A DNA stretch of 64,000 nt from Bacteroidota bacterium. Lineage in GTDB: Bacteria > Bacteroidota > Bacteroidia > Bacteroidales > Prolixibacteraceae. Positions within the stretch are counted from its first letter, which is position 1; the number at the start of each line of letters is the position of its first letter. This document shows positions 17,300 to 26,089 of this stretch, one piece after another. A program made the position numbers and the translations under genes. The notes below the pieces were generated by a model, which saw only the letters and a program-made list of their open reading frames with translations, searched no databases and was not told where the DNA came from. The DNA lies in the NCBI GenBank assembly GCA_023428545.1, contig JAEYXH010000008.1, positions 186,001-250,000 on the forward strand, given 5' to 3'.

Positions 17300-17698
17300 T
17301 CATTCACCATCCAACGCTATCTTAAATTCAATAATTTTCCCATTGCCCTTAAATTCCAATTCATCACAGAGTTTTCGAATCAAAAAAATGCCTCTGCCGC
17401 TCTCTTCCTTAATATTGTCGTAATTTGTGGGATCTTTGACTTTCTCGAAATCAAAGCCGGCCCCTTCATCCGAGACTTTTATAACAATATTGTCATGACA
17501 CCGGGTTATCTTAACAGTGACCTTTTTGTTTACATCCGAATTATTTCCATGGATTATGGAATTGGTAACGGCCTCTTTGACGCATAATAAAATGTTATGG
17601 AAAAATTCCCTTGGTAATTTATATAGGGTAAATGCCTCATCGACAAAACCCTCAACTTCCTTCAATTTAAGTGTATCAGAATTAATAACAATTTGCAT
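17300..17698 (-). CDS. RsbW-like histidine-kinase-fold ATP-binding protein
   Basis: A 132-residue stand-alone GHKL ATPase of the anti-sigma-factor serine kinase type. The N box is KEAVTNSIIHGN (Asn46), the G1 box DEGAGFD (Asp77), the G2 box GRGIFLIR (101-108). RsbW-like proteins bind and phosphorylate anti-anti-sigma (STAS) partners or inhibit a sigma factor. No such partner lies beside it, and Bacteroidota carry this protein without an evident SigB system, so its target is unknown. It starts 4 bases after the stop of the large membrane coiled-coil protein upstream and lies before ybeY-mnmG, so it is very likely co-transcribed with them. Confidence 0.85.
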   Translation of the reverse strand: MQIVINSDTLKLKEVEGFVDEAFTLYKLPREFFHNILLCVKEAVTNSIIHGNNSDVNKKVTVKITRCHDNIVIKVSDEGAGFDFEKVKDPTNYDNIKEESGRGIFLIRKLCDELEFKGNGKIIEFKIALDGE

Positions 17699-17702
17699 TA
17701 TC

Positions 17703-20700
17703 TCACGGATTAACCTTGTTAAATTTTTCCATGTAATTTTTAAACTTGTCCAGATAGAAATTATTCAGCTTTACATTGCCTTTTTCAAGAAATTCGATGC
17801 TATTCCTTTGATCTTGCTTAAACTCGAAAAACTCGGCAGGTCTGCTATAAAACTGTTCATCGGCTGTATTTGACTCCCGCTTATTGTCCTGGTCCCGTTC
17901 TCTCTCCGATCGTTCAGCCTCAAGCAGACGGGTCATGATCTCATTATGTCGTCGCATTAATTGAGGATTAACTCGCTTGTTCATCAATTCCCGCCTGTTT
18001 TGTTCCAAAATCTGATCAATTTCCTGTAGTTGTTTGCGGGTACTCTCTCCCAGCGAACCACTGTTCATCATGTCACGTAACATCTGCTGCATCATTTCAT
18101 GCATCATCAGTGATTCACTCATATCCTTACTCATAGGTTGGTTGCCATTCTTCATTTGATCAAGCATTTTCTGCAATTGATCCTTCAAATTATCGGACTG
18201 TTGCTTTAATCCACCCATCTTTTTCCCTTGAGGACCTTCTCCTTCACCCTCACCTTCCTGTGGATTATTCATCTGTTCCTCAATTTGTTTCAATATATCG
18301 CTTAGCAGAAGCGCAAGATTGTTTGCAGCAGTCAATACCAGTTGCTGATTTGTTACAGCCTGTGATCTTAACCCCTCATTCAAGAGTTCTGAAGAGCGTA
18401 TCAAATTTATATTCAACGCCAATAATTCATTATTGACAACATTGTCAATTTGCGGGGCGCGTTTTGCCAAGGCATATAACGAATCCTTTACCACTTCACT
18501 TTGCCTTATCAGATCCCGTTGTTTCCTTGTCAGCCTGTTAATATCAGGATCACCGCCTGCAGCTGAACCTATACCGGTGAGAATCTCCTCCTGCCCAAAG
18601 GACATAACCAGGAGATTCTTCAATATCTGCTGCAAATCCCTGATGTTTTCCATATTCTGCTGCATCGTGTTGGCATTCAACATTTGTTGCATGGCAAAAG
18701 CCATGTTCTTGAGCATTTCAGACGAATTCTGCATGCTTCTCGAAGAATTTCTCTTGTTTTCCTTTTGCAATTCCTCGAGCGTATTCCTCATGTTTTCCTT
18801 GATATCAGTGAACTCTTGTGAAAAGTTATCGAACAACAAAGGTTTTTCGAGCTGTTGATTATTCTCCAATATTTCCAGCAAATCCTGCTGTATCTCTTCC
18901 ATCCTGAGATGATCATTGATCAATTCTTCCGACATTTGCTCAAAATTTCCCTCTTCATTTATTTCAATGGCTTGATTCTGTTGCTTTTCCTGCATAAGCA
19001 CAACATCTTCAATTATATTCTGTAGCTCTTGCTCAAGTTTCATCTTCTGAAGCATCTGAAGATTTCGATCGAGCTGTTTTGACAGATCATCAAATGTCAT
19101 TTCCATCTGCTGCGACAGCTCATTCATTCTCTTCTCATTAAACTCCCTTGCGAGTTCATTGAATTCTTCCATCAATTTTTTTAGCTCATCCGTGAAAACA
19201 TCATCAAGGAGTTCCTGTATCATCTCCTGCTTTTCTAATATTTCGCTACCTTGTTCCGTAAAAGTATTCTGGAAATTTGACAGATCTTTGTACGAGTTTT
19301 CAATCTTCTCAAGTATCGACTCCAGATTGTTTTTTTTGTTGACCAATTCCTGAACTAATTGTGACTTCTCCCAATCAGAAATATTACTGTTCAGGTTTTT
19401 AAACTGCAAATCCTTGATATCCTCTTTGATCTCATTAGTAAGACGCTGACTTTCAGTAATCAACTCTTCAATTTTATTGTATTCCTCCTTTTGTATCTCT
19501 TCAATTTCAGACTTTTCAGGAAAAATGAAAGAGAAACTTTCAGAGGTTGTGGTCTTTGGTCCGTTAACGGCATCGTTGTCTGTTACTGAAAAATAATAAT
19601 CAAGTGCCTTATTTTCATACTTATAATCAAGTAAATCAACCTGATAATAAAATTCCTGAGGCATTACATACCGGTTAAAGGGCAGTGTCAGGAAAGTATC
19701 CTCCATTTCAATATTAAGATGAAATGCAAGATTTGAGAAACCATAATCGTCGTGTATCGTACCCCTAAAATAAAATCTGGTGAGTTGAAATGAATCCTGA
19801 ACCTGCACAATGTTTATTTCAGGATAAAGATCTTCTATCAAATCAACCCGAAATCGCATTGCTGATTCAAACTCACCTTGATTATTCTTTACTTTTACTT
19901 CATAAACGGAAGGTTTCATAAAGGTCCTCGAGACCTGGAATGCATTGCCGTTTCCCTTTTCACCAATTAATGGCTCTTCCTGATCAATGATTAAAATAAG
20001 GGAGTCAGTGTCAAAACAGTTGAAAATCCATTCCACCCGACTTCCTTTTGGAATCTGGAGATCCCCTATATTACTTGTTTTACTGTTGCTTAAGCCAGTA
20101 TAATCAGGAACATCGACCAATATGTCAAAGGCATTGATCACCGGAACCGGTATTATATTCAAACCAAAACTTATGGATTTATATTTCAGGTCAGTAAAAT
20201 AGAAATTAACAGGATTAACCAAAGCATTTAGCTGATATTCAAACTTTCCAGGCTCCTGGGCATCCATAAGATAATTGTTACCGCCGATATTGATATACAC
20301 CATGGATGGCAATTCTTCCCCTTGTAAATTTAAAAGAACAGTAAAATTATCTCCCTTTTTTACGCCATCTGTTTCATTGGTCCATACAAACTCGTAGGGT
20401 GCAGGCCGCACAAATTGCTGGTTAAAATGAATAATGCGATTGGCCGATTCAGTGTATATATTTTTGTTGAACAAATGAACGGCGAAAACCAGAAGGAAAC
20501 TTCCAATAAAATAGAAAAATATATTCCTTAATTGTTTTAAGCTGACTGCCGACCTAAAATCAATGAACCTGATCTCATCAATTTTCTGGGCAATTGCCGC
20601 TTGGGTAATTTCATCGGAAGCATTCAGATCATTATTATCGTGTAATTCAAGAATATTGACCAGTCGGTCCTTTAATTCCGGAATATAGGAATGAATCAAT

Positions 20701-20987
20701 TGCGAAGCTTTCCTGTTGTTTAGTACTTTTATGATTCCAAAAGCAAGTAAACCAGTAAAAAACACATACCTTAAAAAAATGACAGCTATGAACAACATGG
20801 AAGAAACAAACAGTATTCTCCTCCATTCAGTTGACATATATAGCTGATATTCAATAATATTTATGCTAAAAAACAGAAGAATGACAACCAGAAAAAATAA
20901 GATTAAACCCCGAAGAAAATGATACAGGTGGTACCGTTTCCGAAAGGCATCTATCTTATGAACAAGGTTGTTGAAATCTGTTTTCAT
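17703..20987 (-). CDS. DUF4175-like membrane protein with long coiled coil
   Basis: A 1094-residue protein. Two or three membrane helices lie in the first 85 residues (FLRGLILFFLVVILLFFSI, RRILFVSSMLFIAVIFLRYV) and one near 150-170 (IFFYFIGSFLLVFAVHLF). A periplasmic-looking beta-rich region spans about 190-480. Then comes an extended Glu/Gln/Lys/Met-rich region (about 490-1060) predicted to be coiled coil or long helix (IEEIQKEEYNKIEELITESQ, LMEEFNELAREFNEKRMNEL). An EGEGEGEGPQG linker is near 930. I recognise it as a DUF4175-type protein, common in Bacteroidota, function unknown; the low-complexity helix makes spurious matches to structural proteins likely. It heads the cluster with the RsbW-like gene, ybeY, mnmG, apt and uvrC. 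Confidence 0.7.
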   Translation of the reverse strand: MKTDFNNLVHKIDAFRKRYHLYHFLRGLILFFLVVILLFFSINIIEYQLYMSTEWRRILFVSSMLFIAVIFLRYVFFTGLLAFGIIKVLNNRKASQLIHSYIPELKDRLVNILELHDNNDLNASDEITQAAIAQKIDEIRFIDFRSAVSLKQLRNIFFYFIGSFLLVFAVHLFNKNIYTESANRIIHFNQQFVRPAPYEFVWTNETDGVKKGDNFTVLLNLQGEELPSMVYINIGGNNYLMDAQEPGKFEYQLNALVNPVNFYFTDLKYKSISFGLNIIPVPVINAFDILVDVPDYTGLSNSKTSNIGDLQIPKGSRVEWIFNCFDTDSLILIIDQEEPLIGEKGNGNAFQVSRTFMKPSVYEVKVKNNQGEFESAMRFRVDLIEDLYPEINIVQVQDSFQLTRFYFRGTIHDDYGFSNLAFHLNIEMEDTFLTLPFNRYVMPQEFYYQVDLLDYKYENKALDYYFSVTDNDAVNGPKTTTSESFSFIFPEKSEIEEIQKEEYNKIEELITESQRLTNEIKEDIKDLQFKNLNSNISDWEKSQLVQELVNKKNNLESILEKIENSYKDLSNFQNTFTEQGSEILEKQEMIQELLDDVFTDELKKLMEEFNELAREFNEKRMNELSQQMEMTFDDLSKQLDRNLQMLQKMKLEQELQNIIEDVVLMQEKQQNQAIEINEEGNFEQMSEELINDHLRMEEIQQDLLEILENNQQLEKPLLFDNFSQEFTDIKENMRNTLEELQKENKRNSSRSMQNSSEMLKNMAFAMQQMLNANTMQQNMENIRDLQQILKNLLVMSFGQEEILTGIGSAAGGDPDINRLTRKQRDLIRQSEVVKDSLYALAKRAPQIDNVVNNELLALNINLIRSSELLNEGLRSQAVTNQQLVLTAANNLALLLSDILKQIEEQMNNPQEGEGEGEGPQGKKMGGLKQQSDNLKDQLQKMLDQMKNGNQPMSKDMSESLMMHEMMQQMLRDMMNSGSLGESTRKQLQEIDQILEQNRRELMNKRVNPQLMRRHNEIMTRLLEAERSERERDQDNKRESNTADEQFYSRPAEFFEFKQDQRNSIEFLEKGNVKLNNFYLDKFKNYMEKFNKVNP

Positions 20988-21409
20988 CGGTATTAATAAA
21001 ATTCAGCAATTCAATATATTAAAGATGACATATCACCCTCTATGGTTGTTCAAAATTACCTTAAAAAATCGGAAATAATTTATGCCTAAAAAATTGCCGG
21101 TTTCAAAAAATAATGCTAATCCAAACTCAAAACTAAAGTGACAAATAAAACATCAACTCTTTTTCGCAATAAAATTAACGTCTTGTTCACAGTTCATTTC
21201 TTGGTGCAAGAGCAAGTGTATAGTAATTAACAACCGTTGATAAATTACATATTTGATTCATTTACAATATAAAATTCAGAATTTAGGATGTTCACAAAAT
21301 TTTGGTAAACCGTTAACTTGAGTCTCGTAATTACTGGTAAAAAGAAATCAACAGAAATGAACAGCCTATAATAATTTTCATTCTTTTACTTTTACAACAA
21401 AATAAAATA
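20988..21409. other. Divergent intergenic region, DUF4175 / response regulator
   Basis: 422 AT-rich bases with no gene. It holds the minus-strand promoter element at 21051-21058 and a 7-of-8 plus-strand -7 match (TACTTTTA, 21387-21394) just before the response regulator. No repeats or strong hairpins seen. Confidence 0.5.
21051..21058 (-). promoter_or_regulatory. -7 promoter element of the DUF4175-to-uvrC cluster
   Basis: TAATTTTG on the minus strand fits TAnnTTTG, 64 bases before the ATG at 20987. No clear -33 TTG. It would start the long minus-strand unit. Confidence 0.35.
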
Positions 21410-21802
21410 ATGATAAAAGGACTTAATATACTGTTAGTAGAAGACAATCCCCTGAATCAGAAAATAGTGGTTTTTCATATAAAGAAACACCAACATCAGA
21501 TTCATGTTTCCGCTACAGGCGAGGAGGCTTTGTCAGTTTTTATGCAACAACATTTTGATGTCATACTAATGGATCTGATGCTTCCAGGGATGGATGGATA
21601 TGAGACAACCCTCAGGATACGTCAAATTGAATTGGAAGACCAACAGCGGCCAAAAAGCCTGATTATTGCACTGACAGCTAATACACTTGATAACGACAGG
21701 GAGAGATGCATTCAAAACGGGATGGATGAATTTATTTCTAAACCTTTTGATATGATCAAACTCAATCATATCTTAGAGAAATCGTTTGAAAAGGAGAAAT
21801 GA
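21410..21802 (+). CDS. Single-domain response regulator (CheY-like)
   Basis: A 130-residue receiver domain with no output domain. The acidic pair is Glu11-Asp12 (LLVEDNPLNQ), the phosphorylation site Asp55 (VILMDLMLPGMDGYE), the switch Thr89 (ALTANT) and the conserved Lys111 (SKPFD). The LVEDNPLNQKIV opening is that of receivers found in hybrid histidine kinases and phosphorelays, so it probably takes phosphate from a kinase encoded elsewhere. The start of ruvB follows by 6 bases, which makes co-transcription likely, though a functional link with Holliday-junction migration is not evident. Confidence 0.88.
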   Translation: MIKGLNILLVEDNPLNQKIVVFHIKKHQHQIHVSATGEEALSVFMQQHFDVILMDLMLPGMDGYETTLRIRQIELEDQQRPKSLIIALTANTLDNDRERCIQNGMDEFISKPFDMIKLNHILEKSFEKEK

Positions 21803-21808
21803 TCGGAT

Positions 21809-22837
21809 ATGACTGATTTTTTTGATGTTAGGGGAAATAAGTATTCAGATAAAGAAAAGGATCTGGATAATCAGTTGCGACCGTTATCATTTAACGATTT
21901 CAGGGGACAGAGCCAGACTGTTGAGAATCTGACCATTTTTGTCAAAGCGGCCAAAATGAGAGGTGAAGCGCTGGATCATGTATTACTCCATGGGCCCCCC
22001 GGACTGGGAAAGACCACTTTATCCAACATCATTGCCAATGAAATGGGAGTGAACATTAAGGTGACATCGGGGCCTGTATTGGATAAACCTGGTGATCTTG
22101 CCGGTTTGCTCACTAATCTTGAACCGATGGATGTACTCTTCATTGATGAGATTCACCGGCTTTCACCCATTGTTGAAGAATATCTTTATTCGGCAATGGA
22201 GGATTTCAGAATTGATATTTTAATAGACAAAGGTCCATCAGCAAGATCCATCCAACTCGAACTCAATCCGTTTACCCTCGTTGGTGCCACAACACGTTCA
22301 GGGTTGCTCACTTCTCCCCTGAGGGCACGTTTCGGTATTAAGTTTCATCTTGAATACTATGATATTCAGGTGTTGACCCGAATTGTTCACCGATCATCGG
22401 GTATACTGAATGTAAAAATTACGGAAGATGCGGCTGTTGAAATTGCATCCCGAAGCAGGGGTACGCCCCGAATTGCCAACGCCTTGTTAAGGAGAGTCCG
22501 TGATTTTGCCCAGGTGAAAGGATCCGGATCCATTGATATGGCTATTACACGATATTCCCTTGAAGCGCTGAATATTGACCAATACGGCCTTGATGATATG
22601 GATAACCGTATATTGCTCACAATTATCGATAAATTCAAGGGAGGACCGGTCGGCATAACCACAATAGCGACTGCAGTAGGAGAGGATGCCGGAACGATTG
22701 AAGAGGTATATGAACCTTATCTGATCAAGGAAGGATTTATGAAAAGGACTCCACGGGGCAGAGAAGTCACGGAGTTGGCTTACAAGCACCTCGGGAGGAG
22801 TTTTTACAGGGATTCCCCTACCCTTTTTGATGCCTGA
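21809..22837 (+). CDS. ruvB: Holliday junction branch-migration ATPase RuvB
   Basis: The ring-shaped AAA+ motor that with RuvA moves Holliday junctions during recombination repair. Walker [10 protein letters not shown] is at 62-70, Walker [13 protein letters not shown] near 109-120, then [18 protein letters not shown] (sensor/arginine-finger region), and a C-terminal winged helix ([20 protein letters not shown]). Length 342 is standard. An AAGGAG-like sequence (21791-21796) lies 12 bases upstream, inside the end of the response regulator gene. ruvA and ruvC are not adjacent. It is convergent with the next gene, with only 7 bases between the stops. Confidence 0.96.
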   Translation: MTDFFDVRGNKYSDKEKDLDNQLRPLSFNDFRGQSQTVENLTIFVKAAKMRGEALDHVLLHGPPGLGKTTLSNIIANEMGVNIKVTSGPVLDKPGDLAGLLTNLEPMDVLFIDEIHRLSPIVEEYLYSAMEDFRIDILIDKGPSARSIQLELNPFTLVGATTRSGLLTSPLRARFGIKFHLEYYDIQVLTRIVHRSSGILNVKITEDAAVEIASRSRGTPRIANALLRRVRDFAQVKGSGSIDMAITRYSLEALNIDQYGLDDMDNRILLTIIDKFKGGPVGITTIATAVGEDAGTIEEVYEPYLIKEGFMKRTPRGREVTELAYKHLGRSFYRDSPTLFDA

Positions 22838-22844
22838 TTTGAAT

Positions 22845-23912
22845 TTATAAAACCTTAATTTCAAACATTTTAGGCCAAAGTTTTCCAGTAACAAACAGGT
22901 GACCCGTTTTTGGATGTATGGCAATTCCATTAAGAACGTCTATTCTTTCCACCTGGCTGCTATGCATGATACTTAAAATTCCTTCCAGATCAAGAATACC
23001 CGTAACTTTGCCTGTTTCGGCATCTATCCTGATGATTTGGTTGGTCGTCCAAACATTTGCCCAAATATTTCCATTACTATATTCCAATTCATTAAGATAC
23101 ATCCATACTCGTTGATTATCAGCGACCTGAATTTGACGTACCACCGTATAATCTTCAGGGTTCAACCATATAAGCGAGGCAGTGCCATTGCTCATAATGA
23201 GTTCCTTTCCATCATTGGTCAATCCCCATCCTTCTTTTGAATCAAACCTGAAGCTGTCAATGACGGCAAAATCTGACAGGTTATAAGAAAATCCCAATTG
23301 GGATTTATAGGTAAGCTGATAGATCTTGTCGTTGATTATGGTGATGCCTTCCCCAAAGTATTTGTCGGCAAGTGGTTTTGAAAGCAGAATTTTGCCATTG
23401 GAAGGATCTTTCTTATAAATGGCTGATTTACCATGTTCTCCGGTTCCTTCGTACAAAAATCCATTCGTGAATTCAAGACCCTGGGTGAAATGTTCGGTGG
23501 AATGTGGATGTTCTGCAATAATCTCGTAGGTAAGTTTTTCAGGGGGAGTATTACTTAAAACGTCAAAATTGAAAACACGGGTATTTGAATTATCATCGCT
23601 TTTCACGGCAACGGCACGCAGGGTATTTTGTCCAAGTTGGCTTATGGCATCGATCGTGAAAGTAAAACTGGTTTCACTGGAAGAGACCAGCTCTGCATTA
23701 TTCAGGTAAAGGGTAATGTTTTTCAATTCGCCATCGTGGATTTTGGTATTGACAGTCACATCAACTTTTTCATTGAGATAATATTTTTGTTTGTCAGGCG
23801 AAAGTGATATGGTACTCACCGGTTTACGTGAGCGCTTGGGATTGCTGGTACAACACTGAAATGTTGTGAATACCAATGATGTAAGTATAATTGGAATAAG
23901 CCAGTTTTTCAT
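22845..23912 (-). CDS. Glutaminyl-peptide cyclotransferase, lipoprotein
   Basis: A plant/bacterial-type glutamine cyclotransferase that turns N-terminal Gln of exported peptides into pyroglutamate. A lipoprotein signal peptide (LIPIILTSLVFTTFQC, lipobox before Cys20 or Cys21) anchors it in the membrane. Residues about 30-120 form an Ig-like extra domain. The catalytic beta-propeller follows (PHSTEHFTQGLEF, LYEGTGEHGKSAIYK, EGWGLTNDGKELIMSNG, YLNELEYSNGNIWANVW), ending in LNGIAIHPKTGHLFVTGKLW. Those blocks are the family's signature. In Bacteroidota many exported proteins gain N-terminal pyroglutamate, consistent with a housekeeping envelope role. It has its own promoter, divergent from the flippase. 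Confidence 0.9.
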   Translation of the reverse strand: MKNWLIPIILTSLVFTTFQCCTSNPKRSRKPVSTISLSPDKQKYYLNEKVDVTVNTKIHDGELKNITLYLNNAELVSSSETSFTFTIDAISQLGQNTLRAVAVKSDDNSNTRVFNFDVLSNTPPEKLTYEIIAEHPHSTEHFTQGLEFTNGFLYEGTGEHGKSAIYKKDPSNGKILLSKPLADKYFGEGITIINDKIYQLTYKSQLGFSYNLSDFAVIDSFRFDSKEGWGLTNDGKELIMSNGTASLIWLNPEDYTVVRQIQVADNQRVWMYLNELEYSNGNIWANVWTTNQIIRIDAETGKVTGILDLEGILSIMHSSQVERIDVLNGIAIHPKTGHLFVTGKLWPKMFEIKVL

Positions 23913-23953
23913 ATTCTGATGATTATTTTCCAGTCAAAATAGAATAGTTGTGA

Positions 23954-24022
23954 CAAAGATAGTAATCCGGCATTTCAGAATTCAATTTTTTGGTACGCAT
24001 CAATTTTTGAATTCTATCTTTG
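23954..24022. promoter_or_regulatory. Back-to-back promoters, cyclotransferase / flippase
   Basis: Plus strand: TTG (23990-23992), 22 bases, TATCTTTG (24015-24022). Minus strand: TTG (complement of 23983-23985), 21 bases, TATCTTTG (complement of 23954-23961). The two promoters face away from each other, with their -33 parts only a few bases apart, so the two polymerases may compete. Confidence 0.55.
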
Positions 24023-24038
24023 TTTAAAATTTACTGAA

Positions 24039-25529
24039 TTGAACCCTTTTCGAAAACTTATCGGTGATACTGCCATTTATGGTGTCAGCAGTATTGTAGG
24101 CCGGTTCCTGAATTGGTGGCTGGTTCCATATTACACAGATCTGTTTCTGCCTGAGGAGTATGGTGTGGTGACCAACCTTTATGCATACGTTGCATTTTTG
24201 TTGGTTATTCTGACTTATGGCATGGAGACCGGTTATTTCAGGTTTGCCTCCCGCAGCCAGGACCCTGAAAAGGTCTATTCAACCTCACAGGTATCCCTGC
24301 TGGTGACCACCTTTTTATTTTTGTTTCTGGCAATCATTTTTCGAAATCAGATTGCAATTCTGATAGGATATCCCGATTTTCCGGAGTATATATGGCTGCT
24401 TGCCACCATTGTGGCCATAGATGCTTTTACTTCCATTCCATTTGCCAGGCTCCGTCTTGATAACCGTCCAATCAAATTTGCGTTGGTCAAGATGGTGAAC
24501 ATTGGGCTGAACATTGGTTTTAACCTGTTCTTTCTATCTCTTTGCCCTTGGATATTGCGACATTACCCCGATAATCCTGTCAGATATATTTACTCCCCAG
24601 AAATAGGCGTTGGGTATGTCTTTATTGCAAATTTACTGGCTTCAATTTCCACCCTGGTTCTACTCCATAAGGAAATACTCCAAATGCGATTTAGCGTTGA
24701 TAAGGAGCTCCTGAAAACAATGCTCAGGTATTCTTTTCCAATTCTGGTCATCGGAGTGGCTGGCATGGTAAACCAAAACATTGATAAGATATTGATTCCT
24801 TTCCTGGTGCCCGAAAATCAAAATCCCATGTTCCAGGTTGGAATTTATGGTGCCAATTACAAGTTGGCTGTACTGATGAATATGTTCATCCAGGCATTCA
24901 GGTATGCATTTGAACCATTTTTCTTTTCAAGGAGTTCTGACGGAGATTCACAGGATCCACAGCTGTATGCAACAATCATGAAGTATTTTTTGATTTTTGG
25001 CATGCTCATATTCCTTGGAATGACACTTTATATCGACTTGATAAAGGTTGTTGCCATTGATGTCCGGTACCACGAAGGACTGAAAATTGTACCCATCATA
25101 CTTATTGCCAATTTGTTCTTCGGCATCTTTTTTAGCTTGTCAATTTGGTTCAAGCTGAAGGATATGACCCGTTATGGTTCATATATTGCACTGATTGGCG
25201 CTGCCATTACCCTGGTATTGAACTTTATCCTGATTCCGCGGATGGGTTATCTGGGCTCGGCAATTGCAGTACTGGCATGCTTCACGGTTATGATGGTGAT
25301 TACCTACCTGTGGGGACAGAAGTATTACTTTATACCCTATGATTTGAAACGCATGGCCATCTATTTTTTCACGGGATTGGTTTTATATTTCATATCGTTC
25401 TTGTTCAATGATTTATCTCTTGCGATAAAAATGGTGCTTAATACAGGTTTGTTATCAATCTTTTTAATGATTTTGTTCAGGCTTGAAAAGAAGGAAATAT
25501 TTCAAATCTTAAAGAGGAATAAAGGATAA
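24039..25529 (+). CDS. Polysaccharide flippase (Wzx/MATE-like superfamily)
   Basis: A 496-residue integral membrane protein with about 14 hydrophobic helices, of the MOP superfamily branch that flips lipid-linked oligosaccharides (lipopolysaccharide, capsule). The N-terminal block DTAIYGVSSIVGRFLNWWLV and the polar loop YFRFASRSQDPEKVY are typical. No glycosyltransferases lie near, so its substrate cannot be told. Its location outside a polysaccharide locus is common for Bacteroidota members of this family. The start is TTG at 24039, about 17 bases after the -7 element; no ATG is available nearby. Confidence 0.85.
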   Translation: MNPFRKLIGDTAIYGVSSIVGRFLNWWLVPYYTDLFLPEEYGVVTNLYAYVAFLLVILTYGMETGYFRFASRSQDPEKVYSTSQVSLLVTTFLFLFLAIIFRNQIAILIGYPDFPEYIWLLATIVAIDAFTSIPFARLRLDNRPIKFALVKMVNIGLNIGFNLFFLSLCPWILRHYPDNPVRYIYSPEIGVGYVFIANLLASISTLVLLHKEILQMRFSVDKELLKTMLRYSFPILVIGVAGMVNQNIDKILIPFLVPENQNPMFQVGIYGANYKLAVLMNMFIQAFRYAFEPFFFSRSSDGDSQDPQLYATIMKYFLIFGMLIFLGMTLYIDLIKVVAIDVRYHEGLKIVPIILIANLFFGIFFSLSIWFKLKDMTRYGSYIALIGAAITLVLNFILIPRMGYLGSAIAVLACFTVMMVITYLWGQKYYFIPYDLKRMAIYFFTGLVLYFISFLFNDLSLAIKMVLNTGLLSIFLMILFRLEKKEIFQILKRNKG

Positions 25530-25544
25530 AGAACTAAAAAGTAT

Positions 25545-25552
25545 TAATTTTG
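25545..25552 (+). promoter_or_regulatory. -7 promoter element of rpiB
   Basis: TAATTTTG fits TAnnTTTG; no -33 match. It is followed in the leader by a small AAGGCA/TGCCTT hairpin (25561-25581). Confidence 0.35.
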
Positions 25553-25622
25553 TGTATTTTAAGGCAGATTATAATTGCCTTGATAAAGATGGCTGAACAA
25601 AAATTTTTTGCAGATTTTATCA

Positions 25623-26066
25623 ATGAATAAACTTGTTATTGCATTGGCCAGTGACCATGCAGGATTTGCCAGAAAACAGGCGATCATCCACTACTTTGAA
25701 GAGAATGGGATTGCATATCACGATTTTGGATGTTATACCGACGAAAGTTGTGATTATCCGGATTTTGCACATTCGATAGCCAAAGCAATAAGCGATGGTG
25801 AGTTTTCAACTGGAATAACCTTTTGCGGTAGCGGTCAGGGCATTAGCATTACGGCCAATAAGCACCAGAAAATAAGGTCGGCGATATGCTGGAATCCTGA
25901 AATTGCCCGGCTTGCAAGGGAGCACAACGATGCCAATATCTGTGCAATACCGGGTCGTTTTGTCAGCGATGATGAAGCTATCGCCATAGTGGAGGCCTAT
26001 CTCAATGCAACTTTTGAGGGTGGCAGGCATCAAAGAAGAATTGAAAAAATTCCGGTTCAGGAATAG
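25623..26066 (+). CDS. rpiB: Ribose 5-phosphate isomerase B
   Basis: Interconverts ribose 5-phosphate and ribulose 5-phosphate in the pentose phosphate pathway. From the ATG at 25623 the protein has 147 residues. ALASDHAGF (phosphate/substrate binding), CDYPDFAHSIA, and the anion-hole block FCGSGQGISITANKHQKIRSAICW with the catalytic Cys in GITFCGSG are family signatures. NDANICAIPGRFVSDDEAI follows as expected. The in-frame ATG at 25608 would add five residues and is less likely. The gene is followed 23 bases later by lutB. Confidence 0.93.
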   Translation: MNKLVIALASDHAGFARKQAIIHYFEENGIAYHDFGCYTDESCDYPDFAHSIAKAISDGEFSTGITFCGSGQGISITANKHQKIRSAICWNPEIARLAREHNDANICAIPGRFVSDDEAIAIVEAYLNATFEGGRHQRRIEKIPVQE

Positions 26067-26089
26067 AAAAAATAGTTTTCAGTGGAAGG

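Noticed and set aside
17703..20987. The large coiled-coil protein as an SMC, kinesin or septation-ring (EzrA-like) protein
   Set aside because: Only low-complexity helix supports this; there is no ATPase head, and the membrane-helix layout fits DUF4175-type proteins.
25561..25581. Small AAGGCA/TGCCTT hairpin before rpiB as a riboswitch or terminator
   Set aside because: The stem is only 6 bp, has no T run and the flanks show no known conserved blocks.
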